A DNA stretch of 64,000 bases, taken from the NCBI GenBank assembly GCA_956465555.1, contig OY101124.1, forward strand, positions 434,001 to 498,000. Direction: 5' to 3'. How positions within the stretch are numbered: the first letter of the stretch is position 1; each line of letters opens with the position of its first letter. The translations under genes were made by a program, and so were the position numbers. Below the pieces are notes generated by a model. That model had not been told where the DNA came from and searched no databases. It worked only from the letters and a program-made list of their open reading frames with translations. Positions 11,290 to 21,503 of the stretch are shown here, piece after piece. The DNA comes from Nitzschia sp. pyKryTriq1. Lineage: Eukaryota > Bacillariophyta > Bacillariophyceae > Bacillariales > Bacillariaceae.

Positions 11290-12104
11290 TTAGGTGGGTT
11301 TGAAGAAATTGCGGAATCGGTCCACATGATTTGGTGTTGGTCGCCATCGGGAATGTTTGGGGTGTATTGGAACGTCACTATTGGCCGTGGTGCGGGGTCT
11401 GTTGGTGCCGGACGGTGCTGTTCGCGTGAAGCCGGTGTGTGCTAGGATGCTAGTTAATGTGTCGTTGTTCTGGGATTGTTTGATGCTTGCGTATATTCGG
11501 GGTTCGTAATTGTTGATATAGGTTTCCATTTGAGAGTTGGTTGCTTGTGCCAGGTAATCGTCAAGATCGTCGTGGAAGTAACGTTCTCTGTGTGCTGCCA
11601 GGCAGGTTTGGCGGCGTTGATGTAGCATTCGTATCTTGGTCTGCAATTCGAGTCTCTTCTCCGGGGATGGGATGTGGTCGGCCGTCTTGTGTGTGTCTTT
11701 CAAATGGTTATCCCACAGTGTGCTAAGGCTTGTCCATATAAGGTGTTTCCAAAAGACTGCGCCAGAGAGCATTAAACATCGGTCCTGTTGTAGGGAATTG
11801 CTTTGGTGTCGAGAATAACTAGCGGATGTCCCGCGGCATCCGTGAGGGTTTTAATCAACTCCTTGAAAATCACCGGTACTGGGACGATGGACCTCCCATC
11901 TTCGACACCGATCTCCATCTTAAGGTCGTACGAATACACCTTTCCTCCGGTACCATACTCCGCATTCGGGTACGCTGGAACAGTCGTCTCTAGAGTGGTC
12001 ATGGTAGTAAGGTTGCTACGTAGGAATCCTACTGGCTTTCTACAGCTAAGTTTTTCGCACTTCAGCGTTCTCCACTTGTGGAAAAGTAAGAATACGTACA
12101 GTAG
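11110..12104. repeat. 20-bp perfect direct repeat bounding a TE relic (11110-11129 and 12085-12104)
   Basis: AGTAAGAATACGTACAGTAG occurs at 11110-11129 and 12085-12104 with unrelated flanks. The two transposon-like reading frames (11290-12002) lie between the copies. This may be an unusually long target-site duplication or a pair of terminal direct repeats. Confidence 0.75.
11290..12002 (-). mobile_element. internally deleted transposable-element gene (two overlapping frames)
   Basis: Frame 1 (12002-11772, 76 residues, ATG start) reads TGGKVYSYDLKMEIGV...KELIKTLTDAAG. Frame 2 (11772-11290, 160 residues) reads WKHLIWTSLSTLWDNHLKDT...AAHRERYFHDDLDDYL...INNYEPRIYASIK. They overlap at TAATG. In my memory, matching N- and C-terminal blocks belong to one long repeated protein found in many copies in diatom genomes. 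Their direct apposition here suggests that the middle was deleted. The element type is not resolved. It is bounded by the 20-bp direct repeat. Confidence 0.55.
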
Positions 12105-12530
12105 AATGAATCTTTCAGATAGAAAACAATAGTCTAGTCTCCGCCGGAGCCATCTTTTGCCTTTCGTTCCGATTGGGTCGCAGACTCATCCGATTGGATC
12201 TCCATTTGGGAGTGTTTCTGTACTGTACACGTACATCGTGAAGAATACAGTAATCGCATCCAAAGCCAAAAGGAAAGATACCGGTACAGAACATAGCACA
12301 AACCGTACGGTATTAGTTCTCTGGGTTCTGGGGAAAGAGCGAGTCGTCGTCGTCGTCGTCGTCGCTCCTTCGCGACGACGAGACAACTCTGAACTCTGTG
12401 TTGAGACCGAGGGAATGATGTCTCTTTTCGTCGCCGTCTCCATTTTGAATGCGTAGTAGACAAGGCATCAAAACTAACGACCAGCAGTAATTTTATACGT
12501 TGACATTCTTGGTGATTGCGAAGCGAGGAT
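12003..12530. other. intergenic
   Basis: About 530 bp, including the right 20-bp repeat (12085-12104) and a GTCGTCGTCGTC tract near 12344. Short charged frames on both strands appear to be composition artefacts. No gene supported. Confidence 0.5.
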
Positions 12531-13664
12531 ATGTTGGTTTCGTCACGGCGCAGTTTGACGAGAATATCAGCACTGCATTGTTCCTGCTTTCTGCTTGCCC
12601 TGGCGGCGGAAGCTTCTTTTCAGCGCTGGTGTGCTTCAGGCCTTGGCACTCGTACCTTTGGATCGAGTATCATCAACGTTTGTCGATTCTCTTCTTCGCT
12701 TTCTTTGAATCTAGCGCCCATCAGCAGCTTAAAGCTTGAATTGTTGGAACGAGCGGCTCGAGTTCGAGAGAAAATAGGGGTGAATCCTCCCTCCTACATT
12801 GACAGCAGCAGCTCTGGGCTGGAAAGAGTACTATTTTTTCAATCCAGCTACGAAACCAAAACCAGCAAGAGCAACCTGCTGTTCGGGAAGGACAATCATT
12901 ATGAACGAGGTTTCTGCAATTGGATACTTCCCGGAAAAGTGATGGTGGGCCAGTATCCTGGCCAAACCCCTGAAGTGGACGGCCCTTCGGCGTCGGCTGT
13001 CAAGAAGCACATGGAAACATTGTTATCATTCGAGTCGTTGTCGCCTATTCGGCTCTTTTGCTCTTTACAATCAGAGCTGCCAGCCCAGGATGACTATGAT
13101 GCATGGAATCGTGACAATGGGATGATTTTCTTGGAACCAGACTCGGTACGACGAAGCTTTCCAGGACCCTTTACATGGTATGCACCTTTGGTAAAAGATG
13201 TGTTGGAAAAAGCTCGACGACGACGAATGGACGAGAATGATCGTCGTCATCACCATCACGAGGATGATGTAGTCACATTTTTGCATTCACCCATTGAAGA
13301 CCTGAACATCCCGGAATCACAAGAGCCATTTCAATTGTTGCTTCTGCAGCTGCTGACCTTTTTGAACGACAGTGACGACAACAACGCTGCCATTTACTTG
13401 CATTGCTGGGGAGGACGAGGCCGTGGAGGGCTCGTTGGCGCGTGTCTTTTGAGTTTGATCTATCCCACCTTGGATGCCTCTACCATTCTGGATTGGATTC
13501 AAACCGGATATGCTAGTCGCTTGGGTCACGATCAAATGCCATTGGCGTTGTCGCTGTCCCCGCAAACTGATTCCCAAAGATCGTTTGTCAGGGAATTTGT
13601 GAAAGAGTATCAATTACTTTATTCCCACAGCAAGTACTCCGATAACAAGAATAATCGACAATAA
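12531..13664 (+). CDS. Cys-based protein phosphatase (dual-specificity/PTP-like), probable plastid or secretory leader
   Basis: Intronless, 377 residues from the first ATG at 12531. The P-loop YLHCWGGRGRGGLVG has the HCx5R signature (C292, R298). A candidate general acid Asp lies about 35 residues upstream (SPIEDLNIP, D257), as in PTP/DSP enzymes. The central region (CNWILPGKVMVGQYPG) resembles the start of atypical DSPs, where WI.PG.i..G..P recurs. The N-terminus has a hydrophobic CSCFLLALAAEASFQRW segment. It could be a signal peptide with an A-S-F type plastid cleavage motif, but this is tentative. A poly-Arg/His insert (about 230-245) precedes the acid loop. The substrate is unknown. Confidence 0.8.
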   Translation: MLVSSRRSLTRISALHCSCFLLALAAEASFQRWCASGLGTRTFGSSIINVCRFSSSLSLNLAPISSLKLELLERAARVREKIGVNPPSYIDSSSSGLERVLFFQSSYETKTSKSNLLFGKDNHYERGFCNWILPGKVMVGQYPGQTPEVDGPSASAVKKHMETLLSFESLSPIRLFCSLQSELPAQDDYDAWNRDNGMIFLEPDSVRRSFPGPFTWYAPLVKDVLEKARRRRMDENDRRHHHHEDDVVTFLHSPIEDLNIPESQEPFQLLLLQLLTFLNDSDDNNAAIYLHCWGGRGRGGLVGACLLSLIYPTLDASTILDWIQTGYASRLGHDQMPLALSLSPQTDSQRSFVREFVKEYQLLYSHSKYSDNKNNRQ

Positions 13665-14447
13665 TATACTAAAGGAATCAATCAACGCCTCGACGACTCG
13701 ATAATAGTACGACCCTCATCGATCCTGGTGGCGTACAGGTAGTAGTATAGTAAGTCGCTTGCCAGTGGTCCCTGGGCATCAACAAGCCGCTACTACGGCC
13801 AAAGTGGCAGCTCTCGCTGCTGGTGGGATGTACTCTGGGCAATGCGTAGTCCGCCTCTTAAGTCAAAAAAATGATGAGTGTATACAGTAGGCTCGTTTGA
13901 GAGAGGATAGAGCTGCAGGTACCTAAAGTAGTACAGGTACCGATAGTCGCACGAAGTAGGTAGTAGCCCAGAAACGTCTCGGACTTCAGCGGACACTCAC
14001 GGACACAGCGGACACACTCCACACGGAAGCAAAATTTATTGATGAGAAGCGTCGTCGTCGGTGGTTCTCTCATTGATTCTTCAACGGATGCGAACACGTT
14101 GGCACCTTTGCAGCCTGAAGTGAATCTACGTACCACAGGTACTGTACACTACGGTGATGTCGTTACGGGTCAAAAGCACGTGCTAAGAATCTCGCCGTGC
14201 GTATTTCTTTTTGTCGGCATTGGGACGCCTGCCTGCTTCGCTGGTAGCAATTTTTTTTAAAAATTACGTAGACGAGACGACGGCTGCGCGGGAATGAATA
14301 GCTCGCCAACCGCTAACCACAAAACCAAAGTCCCAACGACATGACAGCCGACGAACACTCTACTACAAGTATTTTCAAGTATCATCATCATCATTGTAGC
14401 AGCAGCAGCAGCAGAGTATACTGTAGGCACTTGCAACAAACGACAAC
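13665..14447. other. intergenic, nothing recognised
   Basis: 780 bp upstream of the DegT-like gene. Contains GTAC-rich short palindromes and an AGCAGCAGCAGC run at about 14398. No coding signature. Confidence 0.5.
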
Positions 14448-15971
14448 ATGATAACCACGATGAGCAGCTATGTCATGACCACGGGAGGCCTGATTGGAGC
14501 GGTATCTTCCGCTGCTATTATTTTGCTATGGCTGTTGACCTTCCACAAGAAATTCTTCATCTCCCTCCAAAAAACTAGCACAGTCAACGCGTACGGCATC
14601 TACACCGACTTTGGAGAAGCTCTTCGCACTCATTTCTGGTACGCCTTGCGGGCCAAGTTGCCTGGCTGCAAGGTGCCCGACCGCGACGCTCTCGAAAAGG
14701 AAGTCAAGGGCGCCTTTCTGACGCAATTCCTGGCGACCGACCAGAAAATCGAGGACCTGCCCGAGTCCGAGTCACAAGTGCTGGTGACACACTCGTGCCG
14801 AAGTATTTTTTACTACATCGTTCGAACCTTGCTGGAAGAATCCAAGGAGCGCACGGGAGAAATGAAGATCAAAATGGCGCTGCCGGCCGTCCACTTTGGG
14901 TCCTTTTACCGACTGCTGAAGGGCATGGAAAAGAGCATGAAATGCACGATTGAATTCTACGAAGTCGACCTCAAGGAAGAGGACTGGACCTTGGATGAGG
15001 ACTCGATTGACGAAAAGGAGATTGCCTCGTGTGACTTGATTTTGTGCCAGCACTTGTTCGGTCTTCCTTTGGTGCAGGACAAGCTCTTTGAACTCGGAAA
15101 GAAGTTCTCGATTCCAGTGCTAGAGGACTGCGTTCAGTCAGGAAGTCTGTACGGTAAGTACCACGGCGACGCTCGAGCGGACGTGGTCATGTACAGCGGC
15201 GGTCTCGACAAGACGCCCCAGACCTTCGGAGCGGGTCTTGGATACTTCAGGAGCACTCACTTCGGGAAGCATTTGTACAAGAAGTGTTCTGCCTTCCACG
15301 AGTCGCTGCCCATGGACTCATGGAAGGCCCGATTGATTGCTTGCTTCAACCAAACCATCCATTTGATGTTCGCCAAGAATATTTTTGGCGTCAACTACCT
15401 CTTGGGGCTGGTTGCATACGTTTGGCTTAGCGAGAGAGGTGATTTCATCAAGTGGTACGCTCTCAGTCTCAAGGTCCGCAAATCCAAGTCGATCACCCCC
15501 TTTCAGCACGCCGAATCCGGCTTTCTCCGAAGGCCTACTGTCTTTCAACTTCAATCGATTTTGCACGGTATGACCACCAAGAAACCACATTACGATCGCG
15601 TTGCCAAACAAGAACTGGTAAATCGAGACCTTCTATTGTCGAGTATTCCAAAGCAATACCACAGCGATTTGTTCCCTTGGCTCACTGCCGAAGTCTTGCA
15701 ACGCCACAAGGACAATTGTGGTATTTCGGAGTTTACATGGGTCGTCAGTCCCACGCGCTCTCGCGTGGGACTATGCGACTTTTTGAACAACCACTTTGTC
15801 GTCGTTATGATCAACACGACCTGGGAATTTGACGAAAAGACGACCAAACTCGTCTCTAAAGATGTCAACAACAATCTCGTATACCTTCCCAACATTAACC
15901 AAATGAGCGATGATCAAATCCGGTACACTGCCTCCATTCTGACGAAATACTGTCAAAGTCTGGAAGAATAA
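14448..15971 (+). CDS. DegT/DnrJ/EryC1-like PLP aminotransferase-fold protein, membrane-anchored
   Basis: Intronless, 507 residues. A single N-terminal membrane segment (about 13-32) precedes a fold-type I PLP domain. Recognisable features are THSCRSIFYYIV at 114-125, the acidic turn SIPVLEDCVQSGS with D227 as the PLP-pyridine partner, and DVVMYSGGLDKTPQTF with K255 as the likely Schiff-base Lys followed by GAGLGYF. The family is best known for sugar aminotransferases and PLP-dependent dehydratases. The C-terminal 250 residues diverge from bacterial members. Whether it is catalytic, and on what substrate, cannot be told. A membrane-tethered form suggests an ER/Golgi or plastid-envelope location. 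Confidence 0.7.
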   Translation: MITTMSSYVMTTGGLIGAVSSAAIILLWLLTFHKKFFISLQKTSTVNAYGIYTDFGEALRTHFWYALRAKLPGCKVPDRDALEKEVKGAFLTQFLATDQKIEDLPESESQVLVTHSCRSIFYYIVRTLLEESKERTGEMKIKMALPAVHFGSFYRLLKGMEKSMKCTIEFYEVDLKEEDWTLDEDSIDEKEIASCDLILCQHLFGLPLVQDKLFELGKKFSIPVLEDCVQSGSLYGKYHGDARADVVMYSGGLDKTPQTFGAGLGYFRSTHFGKHLYKKCSAFHESLPMDSWKARLIACFNQTIHLMFAKNIFGVNYLLGLVAYVWLSERGDFIKWYALSLKVRKSKSITPFQHAESGFLRRPTVFQLQSILHGMTTKKPHYDRVAKQELVNRDLLLSSIPKQYHSDLFPWLTAEVLQRHKDNCGISEFTWVVSPTRSRVGLCDFLNNHFVVVMINTTWEFDEKTTKLVSKDVNNNLVYLPNINQMSDDQIRYTASILTKYCQSLEE

Positions 15972-16962
15972 GCCAGCACGCAGCCTGTCCTCTGTTATAT
16001 GTAATATACATGTTCTACTCCCACCGCAGGAGGCCTACCTACAGTACGGTACAGCACTAGCTGCGGTTTCATTATGTACGAATACTTACTTCTTTCGAAT
16101 GCATTCAATAAAAGCACTCCTTTTATTTCACATTCGCTACACAACAGTAGACTAATAGATTTATCCCATCATTCGGTACCAGGTATTGCCAAGGGGGAAA
16201 GTAGCGAGGTACCTGGTATTATGATCGTCGTGCGCATTGGGATTGTTATACTACTAGTCGCAGTAGTACGTAGCCTATAAATTCCCTCGTGTACAAGAAG
16301 TACTACCTCTCTTTAGTTTTGGTTATGTACCTCTTCCTTCCCATAATCATTATTTTTTAACCATTTGAGTAAGATGATTGCGATTCCGGCGGTAGGCGGG
16401 GATATCAGGGATCAATATGGAAAGTGTCGTAGATAGTCTACTACTACTACTACTGCTACTAGACTACAAAGAGTAGAGAGAGAGCAAAAGAGGGGAATAC
16501 CCATAGTAGTTGGCCTCTCTACTGCAGGAAGTACGAGGTACAGTAGGTACCGCAGGTAGCTCGTCATGAAGTACGTTTACCATAGTAGCTACAAGGTCAT
16601 TTTGTTGCTGGGTCTGTACGTCGATCGAGGTCCGTCCTTCCCCCGGGTGTGAGAGCTCTCGCGCGTCGCTGCGCTCGCTTTTTCTCCACACGCTGATCAC
16701 ATCATCATCAGCAGATCGAAGCAGATTTTGTCCTGTACCGATAAACGATGGCGCTCGCTTGTGCTTTTTGTATTAGTCTACAGGTAGATGATGTTGTGAT
16801 GAGAAAGTCATAGGAGTAGTTTGGAACATATTTTCCATTCCTTGACCTTGGATCGATAACTTATCAAGACGGAGACATTTTCACCTTCTTGATACGCCAA
16901 AATTCGTAGGTTCCAGCCGGCTCTCAATAACTTCGCTTGGAGGAGGAGTATTACACACGATT
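15972..16962. other. intergenic, simple-sequence rich
   Basis: About 990 bp. Contains TACCAGGTA/TACCTGGTA inverted pairs at about 16177-16219 and CTACTACTACTACTGC runs at about 16439-16456. No gene supported. Confidence 0.5.
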
Positions 16963-17910
16963 ATGTTGTCATCACTCTGCCGACAATTTTCCTCGGCATG
17001 CGCTGTTCGAACGCTATCCTCCTCGGCCGCCGCTTCCGCCGAGGTGGTTCAGATCCTCAAGCTAAATATGCTTCAGGACAATCCTGGAGCAGTGAAAAAG
17101 GTTTGTTGCGATTATATATGTAGATGGTTCGATCGGCGTTGCTCCAGCAATGAAACCAAACTCACCCTCCCGTTGCCTCTTTTATGGTTGTTGCTGTTGT
17201 TACTTTTGCTTTGGATAACTCGCTCGCTAAAGAGACGTCGAATTGGGCGAGGTATTGGTAGTTCCAAGGGGAAAACATCCGGGAAAGGACACAAAGGTCA
17301 AAAAGCAAGAGCCGGTGGAAGTATTGCTCTGGGTTTTGAAGGGGGGCAGACCAAGTTTTACAAGCTCCTCCCAAAACGTGGATTCACGAACAAACCTCAC
17401 AAGGTGGATATGTTGAGTCTCAATCTGGGAACCTTGCAAGATTTTATTGATATGGGTCGGTTACCACAGGTGCAAGAAGGAAAAGTATTGACCATGAAAG
17501 ATCTAGTAACGGCGGGCGTTGCGACCTCGAGTTCGGTCAAGCACGGTATGAAATTGTTGGCCAAGGGCAAGGAACGACTAGCATCGCCCATTCAAATTAA
17601 AATTAGCCGTGCCAGTGAAGAAGCGATCCGAGCGGTAGAAGAAGCCGGCGGAGAGGTAACCACTGTTCATTACAATCGACTCGCTTTGCGGGCGCTGCTC
17701 AAACCCGAAAAATTTGACCTGCTACCGAAGTTCGCGCGTCCGCCACCCAAGTGGCAACCCTACTACACGAATTGGGATCGCAATCGAGGATATCTAAGTG
17801 TCCAAGCGCAAATGCGAGATCTACTGAAGGAACGTCCGGAACTGCAAGATTCGTTCGCGGATGCCCTCGAAGCCTCGCGGAAGCAACTGCAAGACGATGA
17901 TGGAGAATAA
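16963..17910 (+). CDS. MRPL15: mitochondrial ribosomal protein uL15m
   Basis: Large-subunit mitoribosome protein homologous to bacterial L15. Exons 16963-17100 and 17233-17910 give 271 residues. The 132-nt intron has a GTTTGT donor and an AAAG acceptor. It is a multiple of three and contains no stop, so the frame stays open across it, but the intron translation is a Leu-rich insert absent from the family. Splicing joins NPGAVKK to RRRIGRGIGSSKGK, exactly the conserved L15 N-terminal motif. TSGKGHKGQKAR, FEGGQTKFYKLLPKRGF and the C-terminal VEEAGGEVTTVHYNRLALR follow. The first 30 residues (Arg/Ser/Ala rich) look like a mitochondrial presequence. A C-terminal extension of about 75 residues is typical of mitochondrial forms. 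Confidence 0.92.
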   Translation: MLSSLCRQFSSACAVRTLSSSAAASAEVVQILKLNMLQDNPGAVKKVCCDYICRWFDRRCSSNETKLTLPLPLLWLLLLLLLLWITRSLKRRRIGRGIGSSKGKTSGKGHKGQKARAGGSIALGFEGGQTKFYKLLPKRGFTNKPHKVDMLSLNLGTLQDFIDMGRLPQVQEGKVLTMKDLVTAGVATSSSVKHGMKLLAKGKERLASPIQIKISRASEEAIRAVEEAGGEVTTVHYNRLALRALLKPEKFDLLPKFARPPPKWQPYYTNWDRNRGYLSVQAQMRDLLKERPELQDSFADALEASRKQLQDDDGE

Positions 17911-17998
17911 ACGAACAAGGCATCAATGAATGATGGCCCGAAAGGTAGAATTCGATTCATAGCCTGAAATCATATTGTATTTCTATTGCACGTTCTCT

Positions 17999-18358
17999 CT
18001 ATAAATATTGGCCCCCTTTTAGAGAGCTATTCCTAGCCGACGAGGGAATGTAGACGATGCCAGACAACTTGAGAGCATTTTTTCGCCACCTGAAAACTGT
18101 ATTTTGGAGACTCCAAGCATATGGCTGATGGACCGATGCTTGCTCCAAATGGCCTACGGCTAAGAAGTGTCTTTTAGACCTTTTTCCTCTGACATGCCCA
18201 AATAGCTGATACGCTGGATGACACGGTTCAACTTTTGAAACCTCTACTTGGAGTACGAAAGCACAGTTCATAGTTCCTCTACTAGTCTCTACTAGTAGAG
18301 AGCAGTTGAAAGTGAAGTGGCATATAGCAGGAAAAAGTTGTTCTTTTCTAATTATCAT
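17999..18358 (-). CDS. possible small hypothetical protein
   Basis: An ATG-started 119-codon frame in the space between uL15m and the next gene. No family, motif or targeting signal is recognised, and the composition (Cys, His, Trp scattered) is not clearly coding. It may be chance. Listed at low confidence because it is the only sizeable frame between 17911 and 18416. Confidence 0.2.
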   Translation of the reverse strand: MIIRKEQLFPAICHFTFNCSLLVETSRGTMNCAFVLQVEVSKVEPCHPAYQLFGHVRGKRSKRHFLAVGHLEQASVHQPYAWSLQNTVFRWRKNALKLSGIVYIPSSARNSSLKGGQYL

Positions 18359-18416
18359 CTATCAGCGGCTAGTACATCCCCGTGATATAATCCAGCCGAT
18401 AAAAGCATGACAACTA

Positions 18417-18926
18417 TTATCGCCGTAACTTTTGGCTGGTCAGATCTGAATAAGGTCTTCCCATAGAGGCGTAATAGCTTGCTTCATACGAATCGTCATC
18501 AATATCATCATTCAAGCTCGCGAGGGCATCGAAAGTAGACCTTCGGTGTAACGCATGGTTGTCACTGGCCCCCGAATAGCTCGAGTTCCCTATCGTGCCA
18601 GATGCTAAAACCGAACTGCTGCTCGTCCGTACAGCATCCTGAGCCGCCTCATAATCGTCATCAAAAAAGTCGAAGTCATTTACTGACTCCTCCAAGCCAG
18701 GATAAAGTAGGCCCTTGATAACGCCATCGTGTTCTTCATCGCCCATGGCGTCTAGTCGATGTTGCTGATGTGAAGAATGGTTGGACCTTCGAATCTTTTG
18801 GAGGTCTTCAGCTATTAACTGGTGTTTGGCTTCCGGTTTGCTGTCCTGGGGGCTAACCTCCTTGGGCGTGAATTTTCCTGCGACTTCATTAGTCTGAAGA
18901 ACAGGGCTCGTATTCCAATTATTCAT
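18417..18926 (-). CDS. small acidic disordered hypothetical protein
   Basis: A 169-residue intronless frame from an ATG. Composition is polar throughout, with an acidic patch VNDFDFFDDDYEAAQDAV (about 82-99) and a C-terminal segment SLNDDIDDDSYEASYYAS ending in SQKLRR. No domain is recognised. Coding likelihood rests on the clean ATG, a length well above chance in this base composition and the regular acidic/aromatic motifs. The function is unknown; such short disordered proteins are common in diatoms. Confidence 0.55.
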   Translation of the reverse strand: MNNWNTSPVLQTNEVAGKFTPKEVSPQDSKPEAKHQLIAEDLQKIRRSNHSSHQQHRLDAMGDEEHDGVIKGLLYPGLEESVNDFDFFDDDYEAAQDAVRTSSSSVLASGTIGNSSYSGASDNHALHRRSTFDALASLNDDIDDDSYEASYYASMGRPYSDLTSQKLRR

Positions 18927-19771
18927 GGTGGTTGTTCTGGATGTGTTGATGTATTATCGATCCAGTTGTTGAGAAATGTATTGATTGATTAACTTGGTGT
19001 TATTGTTGTTGAGTTTGTGTGCGTCAATGAAGAACATGGGAAGCCTGCGGGACCTGCTGGGACCTCTCTCCGCCGCTGCGCCGCCCGCTGCACCGGCCTC
19101 ACGAAACGATCGCAGTACAAGGACCACGTCGTCTTCGCGCTACAAGTACTGAATGCGAAATCGATGATCCATTATTCATCGTTGTCGGGGCGGGAAAGAA
19201 CCTTTCTTGTTTATGCCCCTATCTTGGGTGGGACTTTTTGTTAGATGCCAAGACCGGAAAACATTTAACCATTGCCGAATCTTCATGACTACAAAACTGT
19301 CAACGATAAATGTAAAGAAGCATAATTCTTGCCCATTAGAGCCCATTACCGGTAGAAAGGCCCAAGTAGAAATCAGACATTTATGCCGACCAGGGGTCCA
19401 TAGCGCGAAGAGCTCTTCGCGCTATGGACCCCAGATGCCGACACTTTGTTCCGATCTTCTTCTACTACGGGCAAGGTACCGGCACAAGTACATAGCGGTA
19501 CAGTACCGGATAGACTAAACACTCTGAAGTCTGAGCGTTACGTACCGGTATTTTCATTCAAGTGTGAAGATTCTTCTTCTCTCTACTTCGTACTAGCTAG
19601 TAGGTAGTAGCTCTACTATATAGAGCTAGTAGTAGAGGCAATCCTTCTCCACCGGTAGACTAGCTCTCTCTACTCTAGAGCTACTAGTAGAGGGGATCCT
19701 CTCTAGCTAGAGAGTAGATTAGTAAAGTAGGGCTGCCAGTTGAGCTTTTACTGTCTACCGAGGCGAGGACC
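18927..19771. other. intergenic with a palindromic insertion and hairpin cluster
   Basis: About 845 bp without a gene. Contains the 44-bp palindrome with 8-bp flanking duplications (19383-19442) and, at 19590-19715, a cluster of overlapping inverted repeats such as AGCTCTACTATATAGAGCT and CTACTAGTAG. Confidence 0.55.
19391..19434. mobile_element. 44-bp near-perfect palindrome with 8-bp target-site duplication (hAT-like terminal remnant)
   Basis: Bases 19393-19412 and 19413-19432 are exact reverse complements, forming a 40-bp palindrome with no spacer. The insert begins CAGGGGTCC and ends GGACCCCAG. It is flanked on both sides by the identical 8-mer ATGCCGAC (19383-19390 and 19435-19442). An 8-bp duplication and CAGGG-type termini are hallmarks of hAT transposons. 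The insert is therefore best read as two terminal inverted repeats fused after loss of the whole interior. The penultimate base of the right end (A rather than T) breaks perfect symmetry. Confidence 0.7.
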
Positions 19772-21503
19772 TCACAAGGTATCTTCATTTGCTGTGGTAT
19801 CCGAGCCATCCCTATCATGGCGTCTAGCAGACTTGCCACAACTCGCATCAGGATCGTGGATTGGCGACTGGCAAGGTGTGACTCGTTTGTAATACACTGC
19901 AGCTGTTGAGTCCGATTTTGTAGCGTCGGCAGTGGTCGGATCCGAAGACGGCACTTTACGAGTACTTCGCAGGTGACGGAAGAAGTGTGAGATCTTTTCC
20001 CTGGCCGCTTCGTGATCAACTTCGATCCATCCTTCCTTCTCCCATTTCAAGAATCTTCCATATGATTCATGGATTATGTTCACTATTCGCTCTGCTATCT
20101 CGGTTTTTTCCATCTTCCCAGCTTTCTCGTATTCTATCTGGTGCATTTCTACAAGATGTGCAGCACGGAGATTCCCCGTATGTTCACGATTATTCTTACC
20201 CCGACCAAACTAACGAGAAAAGAATTCAGCAAGTCAGAAGTGTAGCGCAAAGAGACAGCGGTGGAAGACAAAAAGTAAATGCCAACCACGAGATCTTCAA
20301 CAACTTACCAGGACGTCAAAGCGTCGCGGAAGGATTGCACCATCCCTAGAATTCTCACTCTCCTCCTGTGTTCGACGGACATCTAACCATTGACGATGCC
20401 ACTCCAGCGACAGAGCACCATTCTGCAAAAGCGGATGTTCGTTTGTAGGGATTCCAAACGTTTGTAGTTCAAATTCAATCATATCCCGGTCACCGAAATG
20501 GGATCGGAATCGAGTTCTTATTTCCTTCGAAAGAAACATTTGTAAACCAGTAATAAATGGCTTTAGCGCAGCGTCATTGAAGCAATAGTGAAACCCAACA
20601 ATCTTTTTGGGTATACCAGAACGAATTTTGTGCAGATGAGCAACGAGGCTTATAGGTTCCCTCATGGCGTTTACCCCGAAATTCCACATGATACCAACTA
20701 TGCCTTTCCGTTGTGCCTCTTCATCCTTCATTGTCGTACTGAAAATATACCACATAACCCTGGCCTGTCAACAAATCTGTCAGAACATTGGTCCAGCAGG
20801 GATAAACCTCAAGCACAATAGAGATCATCATGAGACCTTACTAATTTGAACTTACACAAGTATCGGCAGAGCATGAGTTGGGACGGTACATGGGCGCGAC
20901 TGAAAAAATAGGGCGTCCCGCTACGTCGCGACTGGGTAGCACTTGGATGAACCCAGATTCTAGCGCCAATATGTCACTCGCCGACAGGTCCGACAGACGA
21001 ATATCGCGAGTCAACATTCCTTCTCCGAACAACGTCTGTTTGACCTCAAAGTGCCGGACTATCCTTTGCGCAGCAAGCACACTATCGAATCGATCGCATC
21101 GCAAGAACATCAAACGAAAGGATCGACCATTCACGTACTCCTCGTCGAGATATTGTGCGCGATCATAAGCTCGTTTGTTTCGAATCGTTCCCAGCGCAAT
21201 CTCGACTTGGTGGAGTAGCGCATCCAGGTCCTCTGGGTCTTGCTGGTCATGTTGCGCAATTCCATGGACGTCAAACATGATTCTCTCGTGCTCAACAAGA
21301 GAAAGCTTGGCTATTTCGTCTGCCAGTATATCCTCTGCTATTTTTGCTTCCTGATCCGATGTCGGAAATGTATCATTCCCAAGGTCGCTGCCTCCCTCTA
21401 CAAGGCCGTTGAACGAAATCAAGCCCGTCTCTTTCTCATCCAGATGAGTCAATTCGTCGCTCGTGCCAACGTCGCCTTGGGAGCTGTACTGACTTTCCAC
21501 CAT
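19772..21503 (-). CDS. DUF6824-type protein, paralogue A
   Basis: Three exons, 21503-20856, 20764-20309 and 20209-19772, all phase 0, with 91- and 99-nt GTAAGT introns, give 513 residues. The N-terminal half (about 75-216) has SFRLMFLRCDRF, ...HFEVKQTLFGEGMLTRDI and LPSRDVAGRPIF. This pattern resembles the CRAL-TRIO/Sec14 lipid-binding N-terminus seen in many diatom proteins. Exon 2 carries MKDEEAQRKGIVGIMWN and FELQTFGIPT. Exon 3 opens with FGRGKNNREHTGNLRAAHL and continues with ESYGRFLKWEKEGWIEVD and AREKISHFFRHLR, the DUF6824 signature found in diatom proteins with unknown function. The paralogue at 26417 has the same exon plan. Confidence 0.85.

Noticed and set aside
12516-12530. TTG start for the phosphatase (and similar non-ATG starts for Grx, arsS, F-box and hotdog genes)
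   Set aside because: Nuclear eukaryotic genes start at ATG. In each case an in-frame ATG close by gives a sensible N-terminus or leader.
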